Positions 16,256-25,336 of a stretch of 64,000 bases of DNA are shown in pieces (the stretch's first letter is position 1; each line of letters begins with the position of its first letter). The notes below the pieces were generated by a model. That model did not search any database and was not told where the DNA came from. It was given only the letters and a program-made list of their open reading frames with translations. The position numbers and the translations under genes were made by a program. The stretch covers positions 26,188 to 90,187 of the forward strand of contig NZ_JAMQCO010000012.1 in the NCBI RefSeq assembly GCF_023702225.1. The letters run 5' to 3'. The stretch is from Aureimonas altamirensis. GTDB taxonomy: Bacteria > Pseudomonadota > Alphaproteobacteria > Rhizobiales > Rhizobiaceae.

Positions 16256-16300
16256 AATATTTGTGCGGTAATCGGCGGTGTTTGGCGGGCCATGCGGGAT
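16256..16300. repeat. att-like site A (left flank of the Gabija/R-M block)
   Basis: TGTGCGGTAATCGGCGGT followed by TGTTTGGCGG is 22/27 identical to 24981-25007, and TGGCGGGCCATGCGGGAT (16283-16300) is 15/18 identical to the start of the tRNA-derived core at 25033-25050, in the same orientation and order. It lies in the 323-base gap 16136-16458, which otherwise holds no gene. Confidence 0.55.
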
Positions 16301-16458
16301 AGCGATGAGAACTATATCTACTCCATAGCCCTCTATACCCCTCCAAAATAGGTGCAATGGAACGGCATAGCTAGCTGACGCTGCCCATGAGACTTTCGCT
16401 TGTTCGCAGTTCGCTCCTCATCGCGTCCCTTACCGCATTAAGACGAGCCTCAATCTGG

Positions 16459-18342
16459 TCATATCTCGATTTCCGGCACGCCTGCATCAGTCAGAAGCTG
16501 ATAGAGCTCAGCCACATTGTTTCGCTCTCCGCGTTGTTGGCAGAAGGCGAAGATGGCGCGTTGTTTCGCCCGCGAGAGGGCGACGAAAAACGCTGCGACG
16601 CCTTCGGGGTCGCCGGGGGTGTGGGCCCACCAAGCCCGGTCGTCGAGGCCAACGAAGATGATGGTGTCGTATTCGAGCCCCTTGCTCTTATGGACGGTCA
16701 TCATCGGAATCTGATTGACCCCCTCGAACGCATCTAGGCAGGCCGTCCAGTTCGGGGCGCCATCGGCCGAAGCGAAGAAGTGGATGCAAAAAGCTTCAAG
16801 AATGATCTGAAGCAGGTCGCCAACGCCATATTCGGCATAGGTTCGGGCGATCGCCCCGAGATCCAGATATTCGAAAACCCGTCTGACGAAATCGACAGCG
16901 CTTTGCCGCGACGGGGCAGTGGCCGCCATGTCGGTGCGCAAAGCAGTGAGAAATGCGCTGAGTTCCGCCTCGACCTTGGCCGCGCGCGCATCATCGTCTT
17001 GCCCGGTAGCGCGCAGCGTCAGGACAGAAGACGAGACCAGCTGCCATGCGGCCGGCGCGCGGCGTGTCGCGCCCAGGCGGAAGATCGCGATCGCGAGCCG
17101 GCTTAAGTCATCGGAAAGCAAATCCTGAAGCGAGGTTTTGCCAAGGGCATGGCTCTCGTTACGGATCCGCAGACCGTGAGCGGCGAAGGCTCCAGCGAGT
17201 TCGTGCTCATAATCGTCGGACTTCTGTTTCACGAGGAGCGCGTAGTCGCGCGGCGCTCGGGCGCGGGTGGCCATGTCGTTGGCGATCCATTGCGCCAGGT
17301 GGGTGGCTTCCGCCGCCTTGGTCTGGCTGGACCAGACCTGAGCCACGTCGCCATCGACTTGGCGCGCTGTCTGAGCGACCGTTGGGACGGTGTTCGGATC
17401 CAGAGCGCGCGCGACGACGTGCTGGATAGCGACCAAGTCGGGCGAGGAACGGAAGTTAAAGAGGAGGGGGAAGCGGGCTCCCCCGAAATCGGCCTGCAGT
17501 CGCTGAAAGGCGTCCTGGCGCGCGCCAGCGAAGACCATGATCCGCTGCTTGTCGTCACCGACGCCGGTGATGACGGTCTGTCCGCCAAAGAAGGCCGACA
17601 GCAGGAAGTCGTATTGCGCGTAGGTTGTGTCCTGGAATTCATCGACGAAAACGAAGGGATAGGTGGCGACAAGCGCCCGACGGATGTGGGGATTGGCCCG
17701 GAGCAGCAGCTCCGCGAGCCGGTTGATGCCGACGAAGGTAAGTGAAGAGGGCTGGCCTGGCCGTAGTTGCGTTGCCCACCAGCGGGCGATGGCGAACTCG
17801 GCGGCGTTCTGGGGCGCGATAGGTCCCATGGGCAGGCGATAGCTGCCGACGATCTTGGGTTCAAAGTCGCTCGCGCTGTAGCCGGCGATTTCCGCCTGCC
17901 ATTCTGGCGGCGCACTGAGCCGGGCGAGCGTGAGGAAGCCTTCTATCGCCTTGCGCTTTGGGAAGGAGATTTCGTAGGGCCGGGTCGGGCGCCAGTCGGC
18001 GGGGATGGCGTTGAGAAAGCGATCGACCAGGCTCTTGGTGAAGGCGTCGAAGGTGACCGACACGAACCGGTTGGCGAACTCTGGCGGGCACCGCTGGCGG
18101 ACGCGCGACGCGAGATTGTTGGCTGCATCTGTTTTGAACGAAATCGCCAGCACGCGGTGCGGCGCTCGGCAGAGGCCCGTCTCAAGCAAATAGTCGGCGC
18201 GTTGGGCGAGAAACTCGGTCTTGCCGGCGCCGGGGCCTGCGACCACACACGCCGAGCCGGCGTGGCGCAGGGCATTCCACGCCGCCGGTTCGAGATCGTT
18301 AATGCCGCTCGGGCGCCAGTCCTCTGGCCGAATAAGGCGCAT
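16459..18342 (-). CDS. gajB: Gabija protein GajB, UvrD/Rep-like helicase
   Basis: A 627-residue superfamily 1A helicase: Walker A AGPGAGKT (residues 35-42), DEXX box FVFVDEFQDTTYAQYDF, motif IV-type FNFRSSPDLV, and motif V/VI MMTVHKSKGLEYDTIIFVGL and FFVALSRAKQRAIF. It begins 2 bases after the gajA stop. In Gabija, GajB senses DNA ends or nucleotide depletion and works with the GajA nuclease to cut phage DNA. It is somewhat longer than the Bacillus protein (about 500), as are many proteobacterial versions. The ATG at 18342 is preferred because longer frames would run into gajA. Confidence 0.88.
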   Translation of the reverse strand: MRLIRPEDWRPSGINDLEPAAWNALRHAGSACVVAGPGAGKTEFLAQRADYLLETGLCRAPHRVLAISFKTDAANNLASRVRQRCPPEFANRFVSVTFDAFTKSLVDRFLNAIPADWRPTRPYEISFPKRKAIEGFLTLARLSAPPEWQAEIAGYSASDFEPKIVGSYRLPMGPIAPQNAAEFAIARWWATQLRPGQPSSLTFVGINRLAELLLRANPHIRRALVATYPFVFVDEFQDTTYAQYDFLLSAFFGGQTVITGVGDDKQRIMVFAGARQDAFQRLQADFGGARFPLLFNFRSSPDLVAIQHVVARALDPNTVPTVAQTARQVDGDVAQVWSSQTKAAEATHLAQWIANDMATRARAPRDYALLVKQKSDDYEHELAGAFAAHGLRIRNESHALGKTSLQDLLSDDLSRLAIAIFRLGATRRAPAAWQLVSSSVLTLRATGQDDDARAAKVEAELSAFLTALRTDMAATAPSRQSAVDFVRRVFEYLDLGAIARTYAEYGVGDLLQIILEAFCIHFFASADGAPNWTACLDAFEGVNQIPMMTVHKSKGLEYDTIIFVGLDDRAWWAHTPGDPEGVAAFFVALSRAKQRAIFAFCQQRGERNNVAELYQLLTDAGVPEIEI

Positions 18343-18344
18343 GG

Positions 18345-20312
18345 TCAGGCACCCGCGGGAGGCGGCGGGGTGAGACGAGCGACAATTGAGGTCAGGAGTG
18401 CGCGCAGTTCTTCGGGAGCGGCGGCTGCGAGGGCAGCCGGGTCTTGTGCACTCAACACCCGAACGTGGGTGCTGGGCTTGCCGCGCCCCAGGAATAGATA
18501 CCGATACCAGCGCATCAAACCGTCCTGGTCGGCAGCGTACAGGTGAGGCAGACCATCGTCGCCGAGAACCGCCGTGCGCGGCTCCCCTGCAGGCGAGGGC
18601 CCCTGACGGCCGGGTTCGACGATCTGATAGGCGAGCGGGAGAGCCTTCAGCATCGAGTAGTCGAGGTCGAGGGGCGTGCAGAAGAAGACATTGAACTGGC
18701 GCAGCCAATTCATCCAGTTTGTGATATTCGCAGTGTCCTCGATCGGCAGAGCATCGAAAGCCGCCAGATTGGCGGCTGGTCCTTGGGGGTTAAGATGCTG
18801 TCCGAAGATGGCCTGTGGCGTGACGTTGTTTGCAAGCAGTTGCGTGCAGGCCGTTTTGATACGTCCCCACCCACCCCCAGAACGGCCCCAGTCGAGATCC
18901 AGCAAGGTGGCGTAGGGGATGTCGAGATCGGTCAGCAGTCGCCAGAGGTGGTTCACATGCCGACCGCCCAGCGGAACGACCGCGACAAAGGATCGATCGA
19001 TGTCGAGCCCCATCGCCTCGGCGAGACGGGGAAGAACGACCTCCTCGGACGCACCTTCTCCCAGCACGACGAAGCGCGCGAAATAGAGTTCCGGATAGGT
19101 CCGCACGGCCTCGCGAATGAATTTCGATGCCTCTTCCTCGCCGACTTGGAGGTTGATCGGGCGGATGCGGGCCGTTCGATCGTGCGGATCGAGCCGGAAG
19201 TGCCGGACCTGCGTCGGATCCACCCGGGCGAGGATGCTTGGGGAATGGCTGGAGACAACGGCCTGCGCCTGCGGCGACTTCGTCAGGTCCTGTATCTGCC
19301 GGACGATGCGGGAGAGATAGAAGGGAGCGAGATTGTTCTCGGGCTCTTCGATCGCGATGAGCGTGAGCGCCGGTAACGGTACGCCGCCAGCCTGGAAACC
19401 GGCCCCAGCAGGATCGGCGACGATCCCGGCTTCAACGTCCAGTGTCGCCGCGGTCATCGCCAAATGGAAGAGCGACCTCTGGCCGTCGCTCAGGTCATCG
19501 AGGGCTCGCTCCCGGCCGACCTCGTCGGGGCGGAAGACCACCTCTACCTTCCGGATGAAATGCTCAAAACGCAGATCGAGCGGGCGGAAGACCGGCGTCG
19601 TGTCGGTCCCGGCTGTGTAAACTTCCTGCCACCGCCGCGTCACCGCTGCGGCAATAACATCGACGGCCGGCTCCCCGGCGAAAGCGCCGTTCAAGGCGGC
19701 GCCGGCGTTTGTGAACGTGTCGCGGACTCCCTGCGACCAGTTGATGGCGCGCCACAGCCTGCCGCGCAGAAAGGCCGTCACCTGGGAGGCACCGTCCCGC
19801 GTCGCCGGCACGTAGATCAATTGGATCCGCGCCCGGTCGGCGGCCTTCAACTCGGTGCAATCAGCGTCGGTGAACGCCCCGAAAGTCCGGACCGCCCAGT
19901 ATTTCTGTTCAATCGCACCATCGAGCGAACCGTCATCGGTCCAGGTCGCTTCGAGACGCAGGCGGCATTTCAGCTTGCCCGCCTCTTCAGCGGCCATCTG
20001 ATGGAAGAATTCCGGAATTGCCGCGCCAGCGGCGCCGTCGGCGTCTAGTTCTGGAAAGGCAATGATTGCCTCTAGGACGAAGTTTCGCTGGAGTGGCGCA
20101 ACAAGCTCGGTGGAAGGGACGTGAAAATCCTGACGCCGCAGTCGTCGCTGATCGCCCGTCACGCCGAAGAGGCGCTGCAGGGCCTGCATCAGGGCGGTCT
20201 TGCCCGCGCCGTTGACGCCGACAAAGGTGGTGAGGCCGGAGGTTAGATCGACGCTTGCCGCAACTGGTCCGAAGCAACGAAAATTCGTCAGACTGAGCCG
20301 CTCAATAAACAT
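18345..20312 (-). CDS. gajA: Gabija protein GajA, OLD-family ATPase with TOPRIM nuclease
   Basis: A 655-residue protein: ABC-type ATPase with Walker A GVNGAGKT (32-39), signature LSDGQRSLFHLA, Walker B LTLIAIEEPENNLAP and H-loop VVSSHSPSILARV, then a C-terminal TOPRIM domain (FVVLGEGASEEVVLPRLAEA with catalytic Glu, and ATLLDLDWGRSGGGW with the D-x-D). OLD-family proteins with a downstream UvrD-like helicase form the Gabija anti-phage system, where GajA nicks phage DNA once NTPs fall. The stop lies 2 bases before gajB. A separate 167-base gap upstream suggests its own promoter. Confidence 0.9.
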   Translation of the reverse strand: MFIERLSLTNFRCFGPVAASVDLTSGLTTFVGVNGAGKTALMQALQRLFGVTGDQRRLRRQDFHVPSTELVAPLQRNFVLEAIIAFPELDADGAAGAAIPEFFHQMAAEEAGKLKCRLRLEATWTDDGSLDGAIEQKYWAVRTFGAFTDADCTELKAADRARIQLIYVPATRDGASQVTAFLRGRLWRAINWSQGVRDTFTNAGAALNGAFAGEPAVDVIAAAVTRRWQEVYTAGTDTTPVFRPLDLRFEHFIRKVEVVFRPDEVGRERALDDLSDGQRSLFHLAMTAATLDVEAGIVADPAGAGFQAGGVPLPALTLIAIEEPENNLAPFYLSRIVRQIQDLTKSPQAQAVVSSHSPSILARVDPTQVRHFRLDPHDRTARIRPINLQVGEEEASKFIREAVRTYPELYFARFVVLGEGASEEVVLPRLAEAMGLDIDRSFVAVVPLGGRHVNHLWRLLTDLDIPYATLLDLDWGRSGGGWGRIKTACTQLLANNVTPQAIFGQHLNPQGPAANLAAFDALPIEDTANITNWMNWLRQFNVFFCTPLDLDYSMLKALPLAYQIVEPGRQGPSPAGEPRTAVLGDDGLPHLYAADQDGLMRWYRYLFLGRGKPSTHVRVLSAQDPAALAAAAPEELRALLTSIVARLTPPPPAGA

Positions 20313-20479
20313 GTTTCCACCTCCCCTTATCGGCGGCTCATCGCGTCAAGTTTCCCTTGATCAGCCGCCGCCCCCCTTCCATGATCTCGTCACCTATACT
20401 TCATGGATCAGTATAAATCACGCTCGGGACAAAACTTCTGACAGAATCGCGATCGATTGGCGACAGCCAAGACTACGAC

Positions 20480-21151
20480 TTAGGATTCGGCGGTCAGCCC
20501 GAGCAATGCGTGGTGGATCGCGATGGCTGGTCGCTCAACCGTTCTGGCATGTTCGGATCGCCAGAATGCCGGATGTTCGACGACTGGAGAAAGCACGATC
20601 TGTTCGTCGGCCCGCTTCACGCGCCCCAAATACGCGTTTACGCCCGCCGCTGCCGACTGCGCATCGCCGCCGAGCAGATACCCCGCCATGAAGCCGGAGG
20701 CATGGTTTTCGGCGTATTTGCCCGAACGGAACCGATCGACGCCTTCGACCACATACTCGCGGCAGAGGTAGGTGTCGCTTCCATCCAAGCGCTTGCACTC
20801 GATGATCGCGTGAGGATCGTGCTCAGCGTGGCGCAGGAAAACTTCTACGACATACAAGGGAATGTCTGTTCGACCGTCGGGTGTCACAACATCGGGGGTA
20901 GAGCGCGACTCCATGCCGAGCGCCACGATGAAGGACTTGCCCCACGCCAGCGTTCCGGACGTCAGAGCCTGGCGCATGCCGTCTCGCAGCCGCTCGGTCA
21001 TGACGACCTCGCCCTCTAAGGCCGTCTCCCCATCTATGGCCGCCAAGGCCCAGCCCTCCCGCACCGTCACCAGGATCGCGGCGACCACCTCATCGGCTAG
21101 GGCGATATATTCGCGCCCGACCGCGCCTTGGGACTCGTGGGGGATCCTCAA
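20480..21151 (-). CDS. PD-(D/E)XK-like nuclease, third gene of the R-M-like operon
   Basis: A 223-residue protein with a candidate PD-(D/E)XK core: Asp96 in GRTDIPLYVVEVF and Glu118/Lys120 in HAIIECKRLDG, spaced as in restriction endonucleases, followed by helical RFRSGKYAENHASGFMAGYL. Its ATG overlaps the methylase stop by 4 bases, so it is translated together with the methylase. I read it as the restriction subunit or an added nuclease; no precise family name is recognised. The link between methylase and nuclease is strong, the catalytic assignment moderate. Confidence 0.65.
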   Translation of the reverse strand: MRIPHESQGAVGREYIALADEVVAAILVTVREGWALAAIDGETALEGEVVMTERLRDGMRQALTSGTLAWGKSFIVALGMESRSTPDVVTPDGRTDIPLYVVEVFLRHAEHDPHAIIECKRLDGSDTYLCREYVVEGVDRFRSGKYAENHASGFMAGYLLGGDAQSAAAGVNAYLGRVKRADEQIVLSPVVEHPAFWRSEHARTVERPAIAIHHALLGLTAES

Positions 21152-24111
21152 TGTCGGCGGCCCGCAAAACTCTCGGCGATCACCGCGTCTGCGTCCTCAA
21201 GCGCCACGCTCTCCAGCCAGTGGCGACGAGCCGCAGGCTTGATGATCACTACCTCGTTGCGGCCATGGACCCGCAGTTCGCGCTGACCGGTGAGTGCGCT
21301 GGCGAGAGGCACCTTCATTCGGTCCTCGAGCCGTCCGAAGACCGCCGCGAGACTTCCGTCGGGCGAGACGATTTCGACCTCCGGGGCCTTGGCGCCGTCC
21401 TCTAGGACGAACCGGACAATCCGCATCGCATCCGTGCCACGCAGGTCGAACACTTCCGCTCGCACGCTTCGTTGGCGACGCGCCGAAAGCCATCGATCCA
21501 GCACGGCCGAGAAGGTCTGTGCATAGGCCGCGACACCCTCGCGCGGATCAGCCGGAGTCATGGAGTCGGAAAGCCCCGCGTTCCATTGCCATCCGGCTTT
21601 GAGGAGCCCGTCTCGCACCACTATCCGATCGTCGGCGTCGAGGTCGTAGAGGTCGAAGACAGCCTCGTCGAGCGCGATCCAATCTTCTGCGTTCGGAGCC
21701 CGAGTTCGGAATTGCTGCTCAAGCGCATAGATCTTTCGACCGGCATCTGAGCCAGCGATCAGGTTGAGATCCGGCGTGGGCAGCAGCGCCACGTCCTGTC
21801 GGAAGAGACGCCGTTTGTAGAGGCCGAACTCTCCGGCGGTCATGAGGAAGAACCAAGCCGCCAAGGCTGAGCCCAAGACTCCGGCGAGGATATGGGCTGC
21901 TTCGCGATGGGACGCGGGGAACGGTGCGCCAAAGAAGGCTTCGGCGAAGACGAGGTCGCGATCGGAGACTGCGGTCAACGGCCTCGGTTCCCCGGGCAGA
22001 AATTCCTTCACCAGCAGCAGGGGCGCTTTGTAGAGCGCCCGGTCACGCGGCCACTGCGCGGCCGTTAGTCCGAACGAGGGCAGGTCGTCGGGCACGGCAA
22101 AGGGTTGCAGGTCATCCTTCTGCAGATAGTCGAGCGCGGTCAGGTAAGCCGCGTCGCGGTTCCGGTTCTCGGCTTTGCCAAGAATGAGGCCATCGCCCAG
22201 CACAGTTTCTAGATCACGAAGCCGCTCGCCAAGCGGCTGATGCCTGTCGGTGAGATCGTCAACGAGGCGCAGGTCCCGGCGCCGGCCGAAAGCCGCCGTC
22301 TTGAGGCGGGTCGGCCGTGCCTCCCAGTCGCTCAGCGAAAGACGGACGATATCGCTGGGTGCGATTTCGAAGGTGTGGGAGCGCGGCCCAGCAGGCGACC
22401 ACGGGACCTGGACGATGGTCAAGGTCTCGGTTGGCTGGGGCCGATGCCGAGCGAACAGGACCATGGCCGGCATCGCTGCGCCCTCGAACAGCCAGGATCG
22501 CAGGTTCGAGAGATTGACGAGCGTCACCGGGCCCAAAGCTCGGACCACGTGGCGTGCCGCTGATGCGCCTGTTTTACTGGCGCTGAAGAATGGGGTGGCG
22601 CTCAAGACCATGCCAAACCGCGTTTGCAGGTTCGCGAATTCGACAGCCCGCATCAGGAAGTCTAGGCCCACGCCCCGTGGCTGGGCGGGAAGGGTCTGTC
22701 CGCCCTTGCGGCGATCGGCCGTGCCGGCTTTACCCTTGAAGCTCCAGGGCGGGTTGCCGACGATGATGTCGAACGATTTTAGGGCGTTATCTTCGATGAG
22801 ATGTTCGGTCCCGGCGTCTGTCTGCTCGATGGTTCGAGCGTCGCCAACGAATAGCGTTCGGCCGATCAGAGGCTCGAACGTCAGGCCTTCCGGAGGCTGG
22901 GGATCGGGGTCGAGTTCAAGGGCCGCCAGATAGAGGCTGAACGCCGCGACCCGGATCGCGGCTTCGCTGATGTCGACGCCGTAGACCTGGGTATAAAGCG
23001 CCTTGCGGATGCCCTTCCTCGTCAGCGGCGTTTTCAAGCCCTGCAGGTGGACCAATCGCCGAAACGCCTCGACAAGGAAGACGCCCGATCCGCACGTCAG
23101 GTCGAGCACGGTCTGTTCGCCGTCGAGGCCGTCCATGACCTCGTCAAGGATCAAGGCGACCACAGGCAGGCGGGTATAGTAAACGCCTGCGCGGGTGGCC
23201 TCCGTGGACCGGGCACGTCCCGCGATGGGCGCGGCGCCGGAGTGTGCGAACTGCTCGTAGATCGAGCTGATCAGCTCTACCGGAATCACGTCGAATTGAT
23301 ACGGAAAGAAGGTGGTCTGCCCGCTGAGCGGATCAACGGCGTCCAGAAAGTTCGCGACCCTAGAAAGATGCTCTGGCGCGGGCGGGGCCGCCGAGGACGG
23401 CGGGAACATGTCACCGTTGAAGGTCTTGGAAAGCCACTGGAACAGCTGGCTGGTTGCCTGCCGGTCGCGCAGCGCAGCTGACAGACGTGCCGTTCCGCAA
23501 AGACTGTTCATCCGTTCTGCGGTGATGATGTCGCGATCAAGCAGATACTGAGTGAAGATCGCTCGGCCGATCAGCGCCTGGGCCTCGTCCCGGACGAGGT
23601 TCGCCGAGACTAGGTCCCTTTCGAGCACGGCAAGGTCCGACAACAGTTGTTGATCGACTGCGGTCTTGCGATCCACCTGCTTGGTTCTGGCCCAGAACTG
23701 GCCGGTCTCCATGGCGAAGCGGCCAGCAAGCGCGTCGAGTTCCTCCAGTCCGGATGCGATCGTAAGGAAAGTTGCGAGACGGTTCTGTGCCGGATCAGCT
23801 TCCGGCCGGGGGCGACCGAAGCCGTTATAGAGATCGATGCGATCCGGCGACACGATCCAGAGTAGGGGCGCGAAACCCTCATTCCAGATCTCCTGACGCC
23901 AAGCGGCCAAATCCGCGTCGGCCGGCGGGCTCGAAGTGAACTTGAAATAGACCGTCAGAGAGGACTGGCCGCGCCACAGCGCGTCGGGCGTGAAGGATCG
24001 GCCTCGCCGGCCCAAGCGAGCTTCCTCGCCCAGCAGCACGCCCGGCGCAGCTTCGCCGTCCGCCATGTAGCCGGTCGCTGACAGGATTTCACGAAGCGCC
24101 GCGTTAGTCAT
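21148..24111 (-). CDS. Large Eco57I-type N6-adenine DNA methylase
   Basis: A 987-residue protein. SAM motif I is VLDLTCGSGVFLVEAF (about 335-350), motif IV is VGNPPW (451-456), both typical of N6-adenine MTases of the Eco57I/type IIG group. The N-terminal 330 residues are mostly helical with SLTVYFKFTS and LLWIVSPDRIDLYNG, a pattern seen in the N-terminal domain of type I/IIG-like enzymes; no clear PD-(D/E)XK is seen there. The C-terminal 450 residues probably include target recognition. It overlaps the HTH gene (24108-24111) and the nuclease gene (21148-21151). Confidence 0.85.
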   Translation of the reverse strand: MTNAALREILSATGYMADGEAAPGVLLGEEARLGRRGRSFTPDALWRGQSSLTVYFKFTSSPPADADLAAWRQEIWNEGFAPLLWIVSPDRIDLYNGFGRPRPEADPAQNRLATFLTIASGLEELDALAGRFAMETGQFWARTKQVDRKTAVDQQLLSDLAVLERDLVSANLVRDEAQALIGRAIFTQYLLDRDIITAERMNSLCGTARLSAALRDRQATSQLFQWLSKTFNGDMFPPSSAAPPAPEHLSRVANFLDAVDPLSGQTTFFPYQFDVIPVELISSIYEQFAHSGAAPIAGRARSTEATRAGVYYTRLPVVALILDEVMDGLDGEQTVLDLTCGSGVFLVEAFRRLVHLQGLKTPLTRKGIRKALYTQVYGVDISEAAIRVAAFSLYLAALELDPDPQPPEGLTFEPLIGRTLFVGDARTIEQTDAGTEHLIEDNALKSFDIIVGNPPWSFKGKAGTADRRKGGQTLPAQPRGVGLDFLMRAVEFANLQTRFGMVLSATPFFSASKTGASAARHVVRALGPVTLVNLSNLRSWLFEGAAMPAMVLFARHRPQPTETLTIVQVPWSPAGPRSHTFEIAPSDIVRLSLSDWEARPTRLKTAAFGRRRDLRLVDDLTDRHQPLGERLRDLETVLGDGLILGKAENRNRDAAYLTALDYLQKDDLQPFAVPDDLPSFGLTAAQWPRDRALYKAPLLLVKEFLPGEPRPLTAVSDRDLVFAEAFFGAPFPASHREAAHILAGVLGSALAAWFFLMTAGEFGLYKRRLFRQDVALLPTPDLNLIAGSDAGRKIYALEQQFRTRAPNAEDWIALDEAVFDLYDLDADDRIVVRDGLLKAGWQWNAGLSDSMTPADPREGVAAYAQTFSAVLDRWLSARRQRSVRAEVFDLRGTDAMRIVRFVLEDGAKAPEVEIVSPDGSLAAVFGRLEDRMKVPLASALTGQRELRVHGRNEVVIIKPAARRHWLESVALEDADAVIAESFAGRRH

Positions 24112-24578
24112 CGGCCCGCCTTCACCATCTCGGGCGCGAAGGGCAGAGCAGCTTGCACCGAGGCGGGCGCAAGCGGCATCACTCTCTGGCTCAAATCGTG
24201 GATGAGCTGGTCGCAGGGGACGACGAAAGTCGGATCTTTAAGCGGCTTGGCGCCAAGGTCCGAGCCGGCCACCAATCGCGCCGTCTGGGCGTCAATCAAA
24301 GCGATCGAGCCCTCAAGATCAGAGGGACGAGTCTCTGACAGGGCGCGAAAAAGCGCGTCCATACTGTCACCGATATCACTGATGCGAACGTGGAAGTCGC
24401 CCGTGATCCGCCGCGTGATCGCCAGTCCGAGAATGTCTGCGAAGGTAAAACGAGCCGCTTTGCCCGGCTTGGCTGCGAGGTAGCTCACTGCCTTGCGCCA
24501 TGCACGCACCTCACCCGGCGACACGCCAGCGAGATCGCGCGCTTGCTCCTGGGTGAATTGAATCGTTTGTAGCGACAT
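24108..24578 (-). CDS. Helix-turn-helix regulator heading the R-M-like operon
   Basis: A 156-residue protein with a MerR-like N-terminal helix-turn-helix: FTQEQARDLAGVSPGEVRAW, then ARFTFADILGLAITRRIT, and a helical C-terminal part of about 90 residues. It is the first gene of the operon and its ATG (24578) lies 9 bases downstream of an inverted repeat, which suggests autoregulation, a usual way to delay restriction in a new host. The stop overlaps the methylase start by 4 bases. Exact family not recognised. Confidence 0.7.
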   Translation of the reverse strand: MSLQTIQFTQEQARDLAGVSPGEVRAWRKAVSYLAAKPGKAARFTFADILGLAITRRITGDFHVRISDIGDSMDALFRALSETRPSDLEGSIALIDAQTARLVAGSDLGAKPLKDPTFVVPCDQLIHDLSQRVMPLAPASVQAALPFAPEMVKAGR

Positions 24579-24586
24579 GGTTCCTT

Positions 24587-24613
24587 GTTGCAGACAACAA
24601 GAAAATCTGCAAC
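24587..24613. promoter_or_regulatory. Inverted repeat operator before the R-M-like operon
   Basis: GTTGCAGA (24587-24594) and TCTGCAAC (24606-24613) are perfect inverted copies 11 bases apart. A second, overlapping palindrome CTTGTTG-CAGA-CAACAAG spans 24584-24601. Both sit directly upstream of the HTH gene and are good candidates for its own operator. The stretch 24614-24975 beyond it contains no recognisable gene. Confidence 0.55.
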
Positions 24614-24975
24614 ACCGCACATGGTTACGGGCGTGGTGTCTCGACGATGTTGCCCGGACCTTACCCTGATCATCGGCGGGGGTGGGGAGCCCGTTAAGAC
24701 TTGCGCTTTCGGCCTTGGCAGCCGACTTCGCCAAATGCACTACAAGGCCACCTGCGCCAACTGTCCATTCCCCCCTTCGTCAATCTCTTAATGTCCGCCG
24801 CTAGCGCCAAACTGTCATCGCTCGTGGTGGAGACGTCAGGCGCTAGGCGCAATTTCCGGCGTACAATCGGCGGCTATTTTCGGGGTAACCTATGCTATCT
24901 GGTCGGGTAGGTGAGAACCTTCATTTTATAGTGCTGTGGAGGGCTATAGGCGGAACGGGTGGCGCAATAACCGAA

Positions 24976-25032
24976 AATATTGTGCGGTGATTGGCGGTTA
25001 TAGGCGGCAATATCGCACAATCGGCGGTGAAG
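24976..25032. repeat. Arm-type repeats beside the tRNA-derived core (site B)
   Basis: AATATTGTGCGGTGATTGGCGG (24976-24997) followed by TTATAGGCGG, and ACAATCGGCGGTG (25017-25029), are related GCGGT-rich repeats. ACAATCGGCGG also occurs at 24863-24873, and a relative of the whole block is at 16256-16300. Clusters like this next to an att core usually bind the arm domain of a tyrosine integrase; that role is inferred. Confidence 0.5.
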
Positions 25033-25055
25033 TGGCGGGGCAGGAGGGATTCGAA
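25033..25055 (-). other. 3' fragment of a tRNA gene (probably tRNA-Ser), att core
   Basis: The minus strand reads TTCGAATCCCTCCTGCCCC then GCCA: a T-loop, the 3' half of the T-stem, the 3' acceptor strand, a G discriminator and encoded CCA. The bases 5' of TTCGAAT do not pair with CCCTC and no D or anticodon arm follows, so only the 3' end is present. This is the usual footprint of integration into a tRNA 3' end. The G discriminator points to tRNA-Ser. The 281 bases from 25056 to the DUF3883 remnant are AT-rich in part and contain no gene. Confidence 0.65.
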
Positions 25056-25336
25056 CTGCGCTTGACAGAGGCGTAGGGAGCAGGCGCAGTGACAACCTTC
25101 CCTTATCAATCGTTAGCAACGCATCGTCTTTTGAGACTCGCTGAGCTACGATATAGATGTTGCTGACACTTTTGCCGGTAAGAGCCGTTCACCATCTCAG
25201 GAACCGCGTCTGGCGATAGATGGCGAAAAGTTCGAGTTAGCCCGAAAGGCAAAAAACCCAACGATTTCAAAATCCAGTTTTTTTGGCGATTTCTGTGACG
25301 GTATTTTATGTTCCACAAAATTTTGTTTGCTTTATA

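Noticed and set aside
25033-25143. Complete tRNA or tmRNA gene on the minus strand
   Set aside because: Only the T-loop to CCA part is convincing. The upstream bases do not pair as T-stem, anticodon or D arms, and GTAGCTCAG near 25143 is not in a foldable context.
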